Source of the DNA: Malachius bipustulatus
Lineage: Eukaryota; Arthropoda; Insecta; Coleoptera; Melyridae
Direction: 5' to 3'
DNA length: 64,000 bases
Assembly: GCA_910589415.1 (NCBI GenBank)
Contig: OU342630.1
Location: 85,866,186-85,930,185 of the forward strand
A program made the position numbers and the translations under genes. Of the stretch, positions 24,691 through 36,302 are shown in pieces (position 1 is the first letter of the stretch; every line of letters starts with the position of its first letter). Below the pieces are notes generated by a model. That model did not search any database. It saw only the letters and a program-made list of their open reading frames with translations, and was not told the origin of the DNA.

Positions 24691-26722
24691 AGGGGGGTGG
24701 GGAGGGGGCTAGAGCTTAAACAATAGACTTAATGGGTATAATGAGACTCAAATGGACCCTATATTTATGTGTCGGTAAAAAATAGGTCAAAAAGCAGTGT
24801 ATAAGAACAAATCCCCTACCAGATGAAGAGGTATAACAAAGACTTTGGAAACGCTTAACGGTTTCAAAATTTGGTGACTTCATTTGTGATGAGAAAAATC
24901 GATTTCCCTTAAACTTGAACCATTATGTGGACGATTTTGCAGAAATTAGAACAAGGAAAACTCTCTTCACAAACGAATGACAATATCAGTCTGCAGGGAG
25001 TTTTGAATCAATCATTCAAGCCTGTTATTAAAAGGTCATTGAAGTTCTGGTGGTTAGGACAAGCTCAAAATTTCAAGTAAAAATCGTGAGAAGTTGATTT
25101 TGGTACATTCCAAGTCATGTTTGTAATGCCACAAACCTGAGAGTTGGAGAATTTCGAGAATACACCCTTTGCTTCTTGCTGCTTGCTGCATGTAAAATTT
25201 TGTTTTACTAGTGTGACTGGTTTGTCGGCGAGGTGCAGTAGTGAGTGTACTTATGTATAGTTACTTAAATACATAAATATTCACAAATTTCTCAAAAATG
25301 GCTCAACAGTCTAAAAGTCTGACTAAAAATCTTTTATTGTATATCTTTTTACCGTTTTCAAGATATCAATAATAAATAGGAGTGATGGATATTAAAATAT
25401 GGGGCACACCCGCGTATGGGCGTTTGGCGGAAACCTATAAGCATTTTGTGTTTAAAAGTTGATCAGTTTTCATGATTTACGATGCAAAATCAATGAGAAA
25501 ATTTAAATAAATTCACTATAGGTGTACTATGAATATTAATTAAATATAATTAGAAAAGAAATTAAGAATACATTATTTTTTAACGAGCTGCATAATAAAA
25601 GTTTCTCAATTATCACCAACTCAGCACGAAGGGAAATACAAACTAATCTGCTCTTTTTTATCTATGGAGGCCGTCAACAAGGTTTTAATTTATTATGTGC
25701 AAAAAAGTCCTGTTCCTCTCTTTCGTTAATTGTAATTTTATACCTACCTACTGTTATTTTAATTATATATATAAATCCTGCATAGATGCAATATGCACGT
25801 ATAAATTAATTATTATGCAGCTAATAATTGACAATATCATTAGATTTTCACATGAATATAAGACCCATTATATCTCATAATTATTCTCATTGGTAGGTAT
25901 AGTAATGATCAATAAATATAATGGTAACAGTTCATTACTGACACTACCTTGTAATTTATTGAAGCATTAGCTCCTGATCCTGTCTAGTACAAAGTAGGTT
26001 GATTTTAATAATTTGAATCCAATAACAGAATCTGTAAGATAAAGGGTAATAATTATGGTAATTAATACATAAATGTTGATATTGTGAGAGCCATGAGACG
26101 GAAGACAAATTCAAAAAAGCTTTTATCGAGAAATGCAAATACGTGGCTAATAGATGCTGCGACCCAGAGACGACAGATACACCATTAATTATTAGTTGAA
26201 TTTTATTTGATTTAGCGTTCTCAAGCAATTTAGTGTTGGTGAAATTTTATTTCCCCCTTTGAATTTTATAGATGTTTTTTTAAACCTTCAAATCTGGTCG
26301 AAATTTTTGCAATAATTTCTATTTAGTGCTAGTGAAATTCAGATAAGCAGGTACACTAGAAAACCGACTGACCTATCTAGGTACTTAAAAAAATTCGTCT
26401 GCGGCGGAATTTAGGGGGGCGGCCACCGCCAGCATCTGGTGGTCTATACAGGCTGTCCCATTTAACTTCAAAACAATTTGTGTTTGCGGATACCTCACGC
26501 TTAAATAATATGAGTTTGTTTGAAAAAAATCAGCGATTTAACATTCTTTTCCAAACAAAATATTTGGTTTCATTTACTATAGGGTGCCCGTTTCTAGAGA
26601 ATATGTGAGAATCTCGGTTGTATTAAAAGAAGCGGATAAGTTGAATTGTGGCAAAATTGGTAGGTACTTTTACGATGATTAATAATCGAAAAAAAAATAG
26701 GGTAGCTAGTAGCTACAGTCGT
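24691..26722. other. Non-coding DNA
   Basis: No gene or clear repeat structure except an isolated TATACAGGCTGTCCC end at 26446. The open frame at 25956-26228 (-) has no recognisable motif and is not called. Confidence 0.4.
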
Positions 26723-27345
26723 TATATCCCGAAATGGCGGACACGGAATACAGGGTGTTGTAAAGGATGTTCAGAAAGACTGTAATTTTAAAACAAAAAT
26801 GGGTTCCTCGGCTTCGTTACCGAGATATAGGGTGTCCTTTTTCTAAACTTTAAATCGAAATGACGGTCAAATTTAAACAACCTCCGCTGGTAAAACACAT
26901 GGTTTCACATAACTATAACGATAGTGTTTGCTTTTTATTATTTTTATTATCGGGAACGGATTTACAGGCATTCAAAGTTTACCTATTCCCCGAGTTCAAC
27001 AAAATTTTTCAATGTGGCATCGTTGTTCGAATTAGAGATTTTGAATAATATTATCGACTATGTCGTATCCGCGCAACGATTATTGTTTTAAGCTTTGTTG
27101 TGTTTCCATTTCATATGTTTCCATGGTAACATCTATCTGGATATTAGACCTACACATTATTTTTCTGCCTGAAGAATGGTATCCAGTGCAGCGTTGTGAC
27201 TTTATTTTCTACAAAAGTGGTCATATCTTCTTAAGGGAGCTATACATACTGGAGAAAACAGTAAATAGAACTTAGAATCTTTAATCCACAATGGATGCTG
27301 TGGTGCTGTCCGTGTCCGCCATTTCGGGATCAGCCTGTATATCCG
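26723..27345. mobile_element. Short-TIR non-autonomous element, about 0.6 kb
   Basis: A 22-bp inverted pair, ATCCCGAAATGGCGGACACG and its inverse, bounds 26725 and 27330, with CAGGGTG-like and CAGCCTGTAT sequence next to it. The interior has small open frames without family features. Boundaries are approximate. Confidence 0.45.
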
Positions 27346-27882
27346 TCTGACATTATTTATTTCAAGAAACTATACAGTGAGAACCACATAACGCGGAACA
27401 TTCGAAAATATATGACGCAGTCTAATTAACGTTGTTAAACCATTTAAAATGGAACATAGCGAATTTAACATGGCCGTAGTTATGGTAACGTTCGAGTATT
27501 GTCAAATTTAGCATTAGTGAGTTATTTAAAATAGAACATAGGGATTCTGTATTGAAAGTCAATGAAATAAATAATTTTTTATTTTATTTTTTTAAATTAG
27601 AACGAATAGAAATTATTTCAAAATACAAAAAAGGTTACTTATAAAGACTTATAAAGAAACAAAATAATTGTAAGTTAAATATTTATGCAGTGTGTTAATT
27701 ATTATTCTAAAATAATATAAAAATACTACGGTTTATTAATTAAGAGAAAGAATTCACAAAAATGTTTATCTGAACAAATTATAACCAAACATCCGTTAAC
27801 TTGCGTCCTAGAAAAGTACAACTATGAAGGATCAAGTAATATTTTCCAAGTATTTGCTAAGCTGTACGTGAAAACTAAAAAT

Positions 27883-28956
27883 TCACAACAAATTTTCAAA
27901 AATGCCACCGTTTTCCAACAAACAAAATCCTAATCTATTGTAGAATTCATTTATCGCATTTCTGCAATGTTCAAGCGATATTTCCTCTGATGCTCTACGT
28001 ATCCTTTGCTTGAGTTCTTCAATGTCGTTGACAGGAATGGCGTTATAAACAGATGACTTTACTTTTCCCCAGTAAAAAAAATCCATAGGTGTTAGGTCTG
28101 GTGACCTAGGCGGCCACTCAATTACTCCACCTCTTCCTATCCACCTGCCAGGAAACTGAGCATTAAGCAGATCTCGAACTTGCCGGGAAAAATGGGCAGG
28201 CGCGCCATCATGTTGGTACCATAAGGGGCCCTCTAGGTGTAGGTTATTTATGGCCGGAATGATTTTTTCTTGCAGTAGCTGCATATACCGTTCAGAGGTT
28301 AAGGTATCTTCGATGAAAAAGGGTCCTAAAATGTGACTGTGGACCATTCCAGCCCACACATTTACTTTCTGTGGATATTGTGTCCTAGTGACATGGTACC
28401 GGTGCAAATTTTCCTTAGCCCAATATCTGCAGTTCTGTGAATTTGGTTCGCCATGTTTAACAAATGTTGACTCATCTGTGAATATTATTTGGTTCAAATA
28501 ATTTTGGTCCATATTAATGTCTTCAAACATCCTTTCGCAAAAAACGATTCTACTTTCGACATCAACTTGTCTAAGTTCTTGATGTTTTTGGAATTTAAAT
28601 GATTTATATCCATGCTTTTTCAAGCTTCGAATAACAGACGTTTGACTTACGGCCTGTTCAGCTGCAATTTGTCTTGTAGATATTTCTAGATTATTTTCTA
28701 CCGAAGCCAAAATATTGATTTCAGTTTCTTCGGTTAAAACTATTGCAGCTCGTTTACGCTGATTACAGTGATCAGAATTAACACAACCAATTTGTGCAAA
28801 TTTATCCACTATTCTCTGCACTGAAGAATGACTTGGAACTGGCCTATTTGGGTACTCGACACTAAATATTGCAGAAACTTCACGTAAAGAAAAGCCACTG
28901 GTGTACCATGTGTACATTTTAATTTTCTCGTCAGTTGTATACATTTTTGATGACAA
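27883..28956 (-). CDS. Mariner-superfamily transposase, intact
   Basis: 357 aa without interruption. The N-terminal helix-turn-helix region (about residues 8-120) includes SLREVSAIFSVEYPNRPVPS and a second recognition-like block (STRQIAAEQAVSQTSVIRSL). The catalytic core shows D161 (IIFTDES), D250 (YQHDGAPAH) and D292 (SPDLTPMDFFYWG). There are 41 residues between the last two Asp, the spacing of the DD41D group rather than the DD34D of classical mariners. Family members excise and insert DNA at TA. It is the only long, undamaged transposable-element protein in the window. The Harbinger insertion lies upstream of its start codon, so it could still be translated if a promoter remains. Alternative starts at M5 are possible. 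Confidence 0.9.
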   Translation of the reverse strand: MSSKMYTTDEKIKMYTWYTSGFSLREVSAIFSVEYPNRPVPSHSSVQRIVDKFAQIGCVNSDHCNQRKRAAIVLTEETEINILASVENNLEISTRQIAAEQAVSQTSVIRSLKKHGYKSFKFQKHQELRQVDVESRIVFCERMFEDINMDQNYLNQIIFTDESTFVKHGEPNSQNCRYWAKENLHRYHVTRTQYPQKVNVWAGMVHSHILGPFFIEDTLTSERYMQLLQEKIIPAINNLHLEGPLWYQHDGAPAHFSRQVRDLLNAQFPGRWIGRGGVIEWPPRSPDLTPMDFFYWGKVKSSVYNAIPVNDIEELKQRIRRASEEISLEHCRNAINEFYNRLGFCLLENGGIFENLL

Positions 28957-29460
28957 TAAGTACGTATACCTACGCTAACATGTAACCGATGAAAGTTTTA
29001 CTCATAAACGTCAAATTAATAATTAAATTTGAAATGGCGGTATTATCGCAAAGCATTAACAACTTTGCCTGGCAACGGATCGATTTCCATAGCAACTTTT
29101 CTCAAGTCCATTTCCTATGTTCTGCCTAAAGGCCGGTCCAGACGCACCGACTAATCGCACGATAAAACGGTCATATAAGTCGTTCGACAAGACGTATTAA
29201 AATGGTGCGTCCAGACAGTTTCATCTTATCGTACAAACTTCGTACGACTTTCAGTTTCGCGACGATCGCTATCATGGAAGAAGTAATCCTGTGGTCAATT
29301 TATGCTGTTTTTATTGCAGTCGCCAATATTTGAGAATGGATGTTGAAACTTACATGAATTTGTTAAATTTATTATTATTATTATTATTATGTACTTCTAG
29401 GGTAGGTTCAAAGACCTTGTACTGAAGCTTGCGCTTATTGTACCCCTTTGGATAATTATC

Positions 29461-29760
29461 TCATCGGCCCATCTCCCGAAAGTATTTCAGTATGAGTCCA
29501 ATGGGTGCTTGTTCTATTTCTTTTGGTTCTGCCATTTCGGTCCCAAATACTAGAAGTCTAGTTCGCTCTAGTGCTGGACATTCACACATTAGGTGGTATG
29601 GGGTTTCCTCCCCTTCCCCGCATCTCCTGCAATCTGGGATATTTTTTTCTCCTCTTATTGAAAGGTGTTTCATTAGCGGGCAGTGTCCTGTTAAAAGTCC
29701 AATTGCCCATCTCTGCTGATGCTTACTCAGTTTTTTCAGTTACATCTTCTTTGCTCCCTA
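29461..29760 (-). pseudogene. LINE ORF2 C-terminal fragment (post-RNase H zinc motif)
   Basis: The minus strand reads RWAIGLLTGHCPLMKHLSIR, then CRRCGEGEETPYHLMCECP, the C-x2-C-x7-H-x3-C type motif that closes ORF2 of many insect LINEs with RNase H. It ends LGLILKYFREMGR-like at 29461. The upstream frame is broken by the tandem duplication. Jockey or related clade likely; not assigned further. Confidence 0.7.
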
Positions 29761-30115
29761 TTCCCTTTACCCACCTAGTCGTTTGAACAGCACCCCAGTT
29801 AGGTTTAGGTAAGGTCTGCATTGAAGTTGCTCTATTTTCTCCCATGAGATTTGGCCTTTTGTGTCAGGTTTTCTGTCCAAAAGGATCCACGTTTCATTGG
29901 TGGGCAGTGTCCTCTTAGAAGTCAAATTGCCCATCTCAGCTGGTGTTTACTCAGTTTTTTCAGTTACATCTTCTTTGCTCCCTCTTCCCTTTACCCACCT
30001 AGTCGCTTGAACAGCACCCCAGTTAGGTTTAGGTAAGGTCTGCATTGAAGTTGCTCTATTTTCTCCCATGAGGAAAATTAGTTGTTGGCCTTTTGTGTCA
30101 GGTTTTCTGTCCACT
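29669..30115. repeat. Tandem duplication inside the LINE
   Basis: Unit of about 223 bp: 29669-29891 and 29892-30115. They share TTCAGTTACATCTTCTTTGC, the GCACCCCAGTTAGG segment and the GGATCCACG end, with about 12 extra bases in the second copy. Few substitutions, so it is fairly young. Confidence 0.85.
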
Positions 30116-30355
30116 AGGATCCACGTTTTTGGTTTTTAATACCTGGTTTTGAATTACCAGTCTTTTTTGGATTTTTTTCTGGTTCCTCTCTTGGGTCCCT
30201 GGTATCCACACTGGTGCTCTAATAGGTTTCGGAACGTCCTTGGTGCCGAGTTTCGCTCCTGACCAGGGTTCCATTTCCCTGACCACCCGCACCAGCCAGT
30301 CCTCTGTGGCCTGGTCAGCGCAGGAAGCCATGAGAAAGTCCCCTCTAAGCTGCAC
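30098..30355 (-). pseudogene. LINE ORF1 fragment, DUF4780-like
   Basis: 85 residues including GDFLMASCADQATEDWLVRV and a PVWIPG segment with a following RLVIQNQVLKTKN block, matching the DUF4780 pattern found in insect LINE ORF1 proteins (x-G-x-(L/F)-x-(V/A)-x-C-A-D then WFPG-like). Truncated at both ends. It lies directly upstream of the ORF2 tail in the same orientation, so the element suffered a large internal deletion. Confidence 0.65.
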
Positions 30356-31082
30356 TCCTGAGAACCTTGGTGAAGGTTCTCCTTCTTTTACATTGTTCCG
30401 GTTCCTTGCTGGTCCCGTGTTTTGTTACACTGGGGTTCACCTTAAACCCTAGCTTTCTAGGTTCTCCAGTTTCCCCCTGGTTTTGTAGTTTCGCAGTTTG
30501 CTATACGAGCGGCTCCTGAGAGTTTATTGGATGGGTCATTCTTCTCAGAATACCCTTCCCTTTTTGAATTAGGTGTGTCTTGGTCCATATGGCCCACGAG
30601 TAATTTGTTAAATAATTTGTTAAATTTGGTAGCGCCACGCATTCAAAAACGAGATAGTTGTATGAGAAAAGCGATTTCACCTCATGAGAGATTAAGCGCC
30701 ACCTTAAGATTCCTTGCAACCGGAAGAAGTTACAAGGATGGAATTTACAATACTATAATGTCCAAGCAAGCATTGAGTGAGATTATACCTGAGATAATAC
30801 GACAATATGAGGTTGAATTATAATAAACATAAACATAAAATTGAACGGTAAGTTGCTTCGCCCGTCCACATGCTACGACATGTCGCATCAGTTCTCGGAA
30901 AATGATGCCTCGATCTTCAGTCTTTCGATTTAGCTTCCAATCTCATTCCGTTTAGACTAAACGTACGTTTTGCGGTCCGCACATTCCATTTTACTTGATT
31001 CATTTTGTCTGATTCGACATGTCGTTCAATTAGTCGTTGCGTCTGGACCGGCCTTTAAGAAACTCTCACTGTATATGTACAT

Positions 31083-31420
31083 GAGAGTTTTCAAAGTCAA
31101 GTTTTGTTTTTCTTATGGCGGCCATATTGTTTTTTCATGTCATTCGGCATTAAAAAACTATAAACTTTCAAAAAAATTCAAAATTTCCTTAAAATCTTTT
31201 TTTTCACTGATTCACCGAAAAACCAAATGCTAGTAGGTAATATGCCGTCATATATTTAAAAGTTTTTTCTTTTTCAAAAAAAAAAGATAAGAATTTGAAT
31301 TTTTTATGGGATAGACTATTGGTTTCCTTGATTTTGTATGAACGACTTGAAAAAACAATACGGCGGCCATAAAAAAAGCAAAAGTTGACTAAGAAAACCC
31401 TATAGGATCTAGTCTGCATT
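31083..31420. mobile_element. Fragment of the 6-kb foldback family
   Basis: Left GTTTTTCTTATGGCGGCCAT and right GGCGGCCATAAAAAAAGC are inverted, about 330 bp end to end. Both match the inner arm parts of the element at 6042-7041. The outer arms are missing. Confidence 0.7.
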
Positions 31421-31436
31421 CAACAACAGTGTATCA

Positions 31437-31746
31437 TGCAGGGTGTTTAAAATGCAAGCATTAAAATGTACAACCTAGTCCGCCCCTGGTAAACTAAACA
31501 AGCTAATTTACATTTTAGGGGGAGTATTTTAAGAAGTCCTTACTACTATTTATCATATTAATTTTTCATTAAATTTTATTAAGTAGTTTAAGAGTTGTTC
31601 AAGAAAAATTGATTTCCAATGGCGTCCTTTAGGAGGTCTTATCTCCGTAGGGAGGGCCGCTAGGAAAAAAAATTATGGGAGCTTGTAATTTTTTTTTTCT
31701 ATCTGATTCCGAGAGATTTCCCACATTTTTCCAGACACCCTGTAGA
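31437..31746. mobile_element. Short element with CAGGGTGT / ACACCCTG ends
   Basis: Bounded by GCAGGGTGTTTAAA and CAGACACCCTGTAG. The interior is not obviously inverted. Non-coding. Confidence 0.4.
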
Positions 31747-32976
31747 TAATAATTAGGTAATCATCAGTAATTAGTTTAAAATAAGTTATCAACAATTTTC
31801 TAATGAGATATTCTATATTAAGTAAACCTATATACTCGTATGTTGCAAAATTTTCCTTTCACATCACCTTTTATGCAAATTAAGTTTTCCAAATTTGAAA
31901 ATAGTCTCCGTATTTAGGAATTTTAATATTATAATTTCCATGTTTAGGGGACAAATCGATAGTAAGGTTAATGGACGCATAAATATTATTTCTCTCATAA
32001 TAATTACTTAATTGTTGAAGTTGATACAGCAGTCAGTACGGAACAAATTCGGTGAAAATGGTTCACTAAAATCCTACAGATGATCATTTCGTATCCTTCG
32101 CTTATAATTATGACAAATTACACTTTTGTTTTAGGTAGGTAAGTACATAAGTATTATGTACTTATATCCCATTTCAGACGTTTTTGAATTCAGAGTTGGC
32201 TATGGAAAATTCGAATTATGTTGGTACCTTTCCAAAAGCTGAGTTTTGAACTACCTTTGACAAGCTAAATTTTTTAAGGTTATGGATGTTTCTAATCAAA
32301 TTTGACTTTGTTTTAAATTTCACCTACGCTGCGTTGCCAAAACAGGAATATATTATCTAAAGTAGGTACTTATACTAATATTAGGGGAAATATTTATTTT
32401 TGTGTAAAATCAGACAAGGAGGATTTATTTCTTGATCGATTTTTTTCAACTACAGTGAAATTATTAACGATTCCTTTAAATATGTTTTCTGTATTTCAAA
32501 ACTTTAATTTTTATCCAAAAAAATACAAAATATAAAAATTATCATAATTTATTGTTTGTTTTAAGTTTAGTAATAAAAGATAAAAATACAGTTATGTTCA
32601 TTGTCATTAAAATTTCTTGTTTAACGGTTAAAATAAGATTCATATATTATAAGGTAAGCTATATTTCTACACTTCTACAGTTCTACACTTCTACAATGCT
32701 TTTATATAGTTATTGAACAAGAAATATTCAACTAGAAAATTAAGAAATGTTATCCAGAGAAGTAATTTAAAGGCTAGCGGTTACAACATTATTTATAAAA
32801 ATCTACATAATATTATTTCGGATTTTTTTGCTCGCGATACTTCTTGATTTTACTCTCAAATTTTATTGAGTCGGTTTAGATTCGAAGATAAAGATTATGC
32901 CCTGGAAATTTATAAAAGGCTATTTCAACAAATGTTTTCAACTGACTTTAATTTTCCAATATCAAAGTTTTTGTTT

Positions 32977-33203
32977 TAAGAGGGAGCATTGGTCTTAACC
33001 GTGTAGATAAGACCTAGTCATTCCAATCTAGTAATTTGGCTCTCAGAACTAGCTAATTTGGCCAGACACAAATTTTAAATTTATAAATACATAGTTAAAT
33101 TACCGAGAAATAACCATGCCGAGCTGGGATTTGAACCCAGACGGTGGCGTGGCACGGTCAACGGCTCAATAATTATAGTCAGTGACCTAAACCGCCGCGC
33201 TCA
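32977..33203 (-). mobile_element. tRNA-derived SINE, variant head (copy 1)
   Basis: On the minus strand it starts with a tRNA-like head with A-box-like (GGCGGTTTAGGTCACTG) and B-box (GGGTTCAAATCCC) sequences, and ends in the shared tail inverse of GAGGGAGCATTGGTCTTAAC. The head differs from the other three copies. No clear target duplication. Confidence 0.7.
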
Positions 33204-33829
33204 AAATAAAAGTTATTTAATAATAATATAATAAAAAACTCAATCACATTTACATTTTTATGATCTTTGATTTGTTCTCTATTGTCTTAAATAACTTAAA
33301 GTGCTGGACTTCTCTCTCTCGCGTCATGTGGTGAAATTCAGGAACATATCATATGTCATGTCGCCGACTCTTGAAATGCCTAATTTTCACAAGAACATTT
33401 GAAGAATAAGTAGAGGTAGTCTTTATTCCTTTATCAACTAATTTAATTCAAATTTTGAAGAAAGCAGATGGAATGAGCCTCATATATGATCTTTGTAGGT
33501 TGCCAATAAGTTTTTCTTCATTTTCAATTTATTGTAGGGAGTTGGAGGATTTTTTTGCTAGTTGAGGAAAGTCTTGCTAACTCGGTTGAGGATGAGTTAT
33601 GACAAATTCTTATCTCGTTATTGTCGTTTGATACTGGAGGCTGCCTAAAATATATGAATAAAAATTATATTTGGGTAGAACTATAAATTTTCTGAATCCA
33701 ATCGGTTTAATTTAGGTATGGTTATTGGTTACTCCACCTTTATATTTTCTGGATTTCAATTTGTTATAAAACAGTATATGCATGGATGCAATAGTGTGAC
33801 GTACTAGACAAAATTTTCGTCTTTTCGTA

Positions 33830-34030
33830 GCACACGGCGTGGTCATCCTGAAGCAAAGCATTCATGCATGGTGTAGAGCTCATCTTCTTCGAGGTAGGAC
33901 TGAGTCTCACAAATTCGGGAAGCACGATTCACCGGGGTTTGTATTACAGAGCTCGTTTTTGGGCTGGGTGTTGATTGGAGTTCTTGTGTAAATAACGATC
34001 TCTTTGTGTTGGTTTTCGGTAGACAGACAC
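33830..34030 (-). pseudogene. Penelope-like reverse-transcriptase C-terminal relic
   Basis: On the minus strand one frame reads VSVYRKPTQRDRYLHKNSNQ and then HPAQKRAL. After a frameshift a second frame gives VNRASRICETQSYLEEDELY. Together these match the conserved end of Penelope RT (FRKPTHTDRYLH-like, then L-x-RA-x-x-IC). At least one frameshift and a stop are present. The GIY-YIG part is not detectable. Confidence 0.65.
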
Positions 34031-34407
34031 TGTGCCACACATTTCAATTAGGTACTTTTGGCATTATAATATAATAATGTAGTATTCAAAGGAGATTTAA
34101 GTTCTTTTCAATTTTAAAATGATTGAAATAAGATGCTGAAAATCTGACAGAACTTTTTGAATGAAGTTACTGAACGTCTAATAATTAAATATTTTTTACT
34201 AAAAAATAACAACAATCGTATATTATTGAATTATTGTTTTCATACGTCAAACATATTTTTATTAGGTAAGAAATTAATCCTAATGGCATATGAGTAAAGT
34301 GGGAAGTCATTTGAACTTTTTTAGTTCAAATCGACTGTCCAGGGTATCCAACTTGAAGAAAAAATATCACAGCCAACTTGAATCCAAAAACGTCTGAAAT
34401 GGGATAT

Positions 34408-36290
34408 ACACAAATTGCAATAGTAAGTACATAAGGTACCCATGCACTCTGGTATTCGGTACTCACGACTAATTATTATTACGGCATCGCCCGGTTAAGC
34501 GCATCAGTTGCTTAATAAACATTCAGTTTTATTTTTAAGGAAATACTAGGTATGTACTTATATTGGCAATTAAAAAAGTGCGAATTTAATGAGGGCAGAT
34601 GATAACATAGAAACAATGTCCTAATTCTCATAGATAAGGTTATCAACGCTATAAATATACAAATATAGGAAAAATATTAATCAGAAGTGTGCGACGACCA
34701 ATAATTAGTTGCTTTACACTGGCGTAACAAACGTGTCCTGTTTGACCGAGGACAGACGACGATGGAAAACTGAAGCCTTATTAAGGAGCGGATAGTGGAT
34801 AATCCTCCTATATCTACCAGTTCCGCAGTAATATAATAGATTTACGTTATTATCAGGCTTCGTTTAGATCAATACAACAGTACGACATAACTAGTGCTAG
34901 AGTTGGTGTCCGCGTATTAAGCATCTGAAATAACGCAAAATAAAGTAAACCAGATAAGAATGCCAGTTACCGAAAGTATAGGCCGCAGACAATGCATACC
35001 GATTATTTATACCAAAGGATCTCACTATGAAGTTGGTTTCGATGTTGTATGTATTTAAGATTTTTTACTATTTTTTTAATTTCACTTCAGTTTTTGTAAC
35101 AAGAAAAATAATGATAATTATTAAGTTAAGTGATAATTATTATTATTCAGCTTCCAATACCTCTGACAATTAATACCTTAATAACCTGGACAGACACGAT
35201 TTCGTTAAGTAAAGCATTTTTCGGTAAAATGTATATTATACACGTGTACTTAAGCGCACATGGAAAACCAGTTGTTTATTCTTATATTATTTATTATTTA
35301 CATGTACCTACTTATAGGTAGACATAATAAAAAAAATAATTATAAAACTGCCATTCAAAACTCGTTCAGTTAGCACGAAACAAGAATGCATTTTCGCGCG
35401 CTTTTGAAAATCACTCTCTCCGAATTTATTCAGAAAATAATTTTGTTTTCAGAATATTCAAAAAATATATCATGTATTTATTTGAACTATACAGGCTGTC
35501 CCACAAGTCATATAGGTCATTTGCAAGAAAAAAATCCCATAAGTAGTGGTCCGGTTATACATTTATTAGTGTTTTCGAATTATTCAATATTTTATGATTT
35601 TTGAAATAAATATTTGAGCAATAATTTGACCATTATATTGATTAAATATTGATAATAATGGCTCGGAAATTCTAAAAACTTACTATACGATCTTTAAGAA
35701 ATGCAATATGTAACTGTATAAAATTTTTCTTTGGACTGCTTTACAAACTTTAAGTCGCTTCAAAGTATCTATTATAAAACAACAGCGGCGAAATTAAACT
35801 TTAAATTTTAAAGTGACTCTAATTCTGTTATGAAACGGTTCCTTTATTTTTAACTTGTTCGATTTATGTATAGTATTCCAGTAATTATACAGGGTGTACC
35901 AGCTCGATTTAGACAACGGTAAGGGCCGTGTAGGTCTCGTCAAGACGAAACGTTTTTTTATTTGAAGTTTTTGGGGCAAAAATTTTCAAGGCCGGTCCTG
36001 GATTTTTAATTAACTCAGAATGCGGTTTTGATGAGTTTCCGGAATGCACCATTCCTAGTAAATTTCTACAAAATATCTCCAGCCGTTTCAGAAATATCGC
36101 CTATCAAAGTTTTGTACCTGAGACATAAAACACCCTGTAACTTCTTAACCAATCACACAAAAAAAATGTCTTTTGTGGTTTTCGACCCGCCTTGAAGTCC
36201 GCTTATCACCATTGGTCTATGTAAGGTCACTCATGAATCACCCTGTATAATATGTATAAACATTTTCATCAGAAAAATTTGGATTTTAAA
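34408..36290. other. Non-coding DNA with repeat ends
   Basis: No gene recognised. Isolated TATACAGGCTGTCCC (35491) and a pair TATACAGGGTGTACC (35889) / ATCACCCTGTATA (36236-36248) suggest a 360-bp element with the common terminus but little arm symmetry. AT-rich throughout. Confidence 0.45.
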
Positions 36291-36302
36291 CTTTTTTTTT
36301 TT

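Larger units (their letters stand above)
29371..30613 (-). mobile_element. Internally deleted LINE inserted in Harbinger
   Basis: Flanked by the 14-bp direct repeat AATTTGTTAAATTT (29357-29370 and 30614-30627), a target-site duplication. On the minus strand it ends in an (AAT)n tail at 29371-29390, typical of insect LINEs. It retains an ORF1-like DUF4780 segment and the C-terminal Cys-His segment after the RNase H region. The whole RT region is missing, and a 223-bp segment is tandemly duplicated. Confidence 0.8.
29324..30823 (+). pseudogene. PIF/Harbinger transposase N-terminal remnant, split by a LINE
   Basis: Reading from 29324, the frame gives YLRMDVETYMNLLN. After removing the LINE and one target-site copy it continues at 30614 into LVAPRIQKRDSCMRKAISPH, then a conserved ERL-x3-LRFLATG-x-SY block, and ends SEIIPEIIRQYEVEL-stop at 30823. 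This is the characteristic N-terminal block before the DDE domain of insect Harbinger transposases. The DDE_Tnp_4 catalytic domain is absent, so the copy is non-autonomous. A short start-like segment (MEEVILWS) near 29275 may be the original N-terminus with an internal deletion. Confidence 0.75.
29130..31055 (+). mobile_element. PIF/Harbinger element, deleted and interrupted
   Basis: Terminal inverted repeats GGCCGGTCCAGACGCA (29131-29146) and the inverse (31038-31053) are flanked by TAA on each side, the usual 3-bp Harbinger target. It is inserted in the mariner element. A Harbinger transposase N-terminal piece is present on the plus strand; the catalytic part has been deleted. A LINE fragment is inserted at 29371-30613. 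Confidence 0.85.
27373..31073 (-). mobile_element. Mariner-like element (DD41D spacing), split by a Harbinger insertion
   Basis: Terminal inverted repeats TACAGTGAGA (27373-27382) and TCTCACTGTA (31064-31073) are flanked by TA on both sides, as expected for Tc1/mariner. Subterminal GAACATA / TATGTTC sequence is also inverted. The transposase is on the minus strand at 27883-28956. Removing the 1.9-kb Harbinger insertion leaves an element of about 1.77 kb, a normal mariner size. Confidence 0.85.
32164..34407. mobile_element. Element with about 45-bp terminal inverted repeats, 2.2 kb
   Basis: ATCCCATTTCAGACGTTTTT (32165) and its inverse (34386-34405), followed inward by an imperfect AGTTGGCT / AGCCAACT pair. 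It contains a SINE and a Penelope relic, so it is old or composite. No transposase found. Confidence 0.55.

Noticed and set aside
33110..33200. tRNA gene (B-box GGGTTCAAATCCC on the minus strand)
   Set aside because: It is continuous with the SINE body and tail and cannot form a complete cloverleaf; it is a SINE head.
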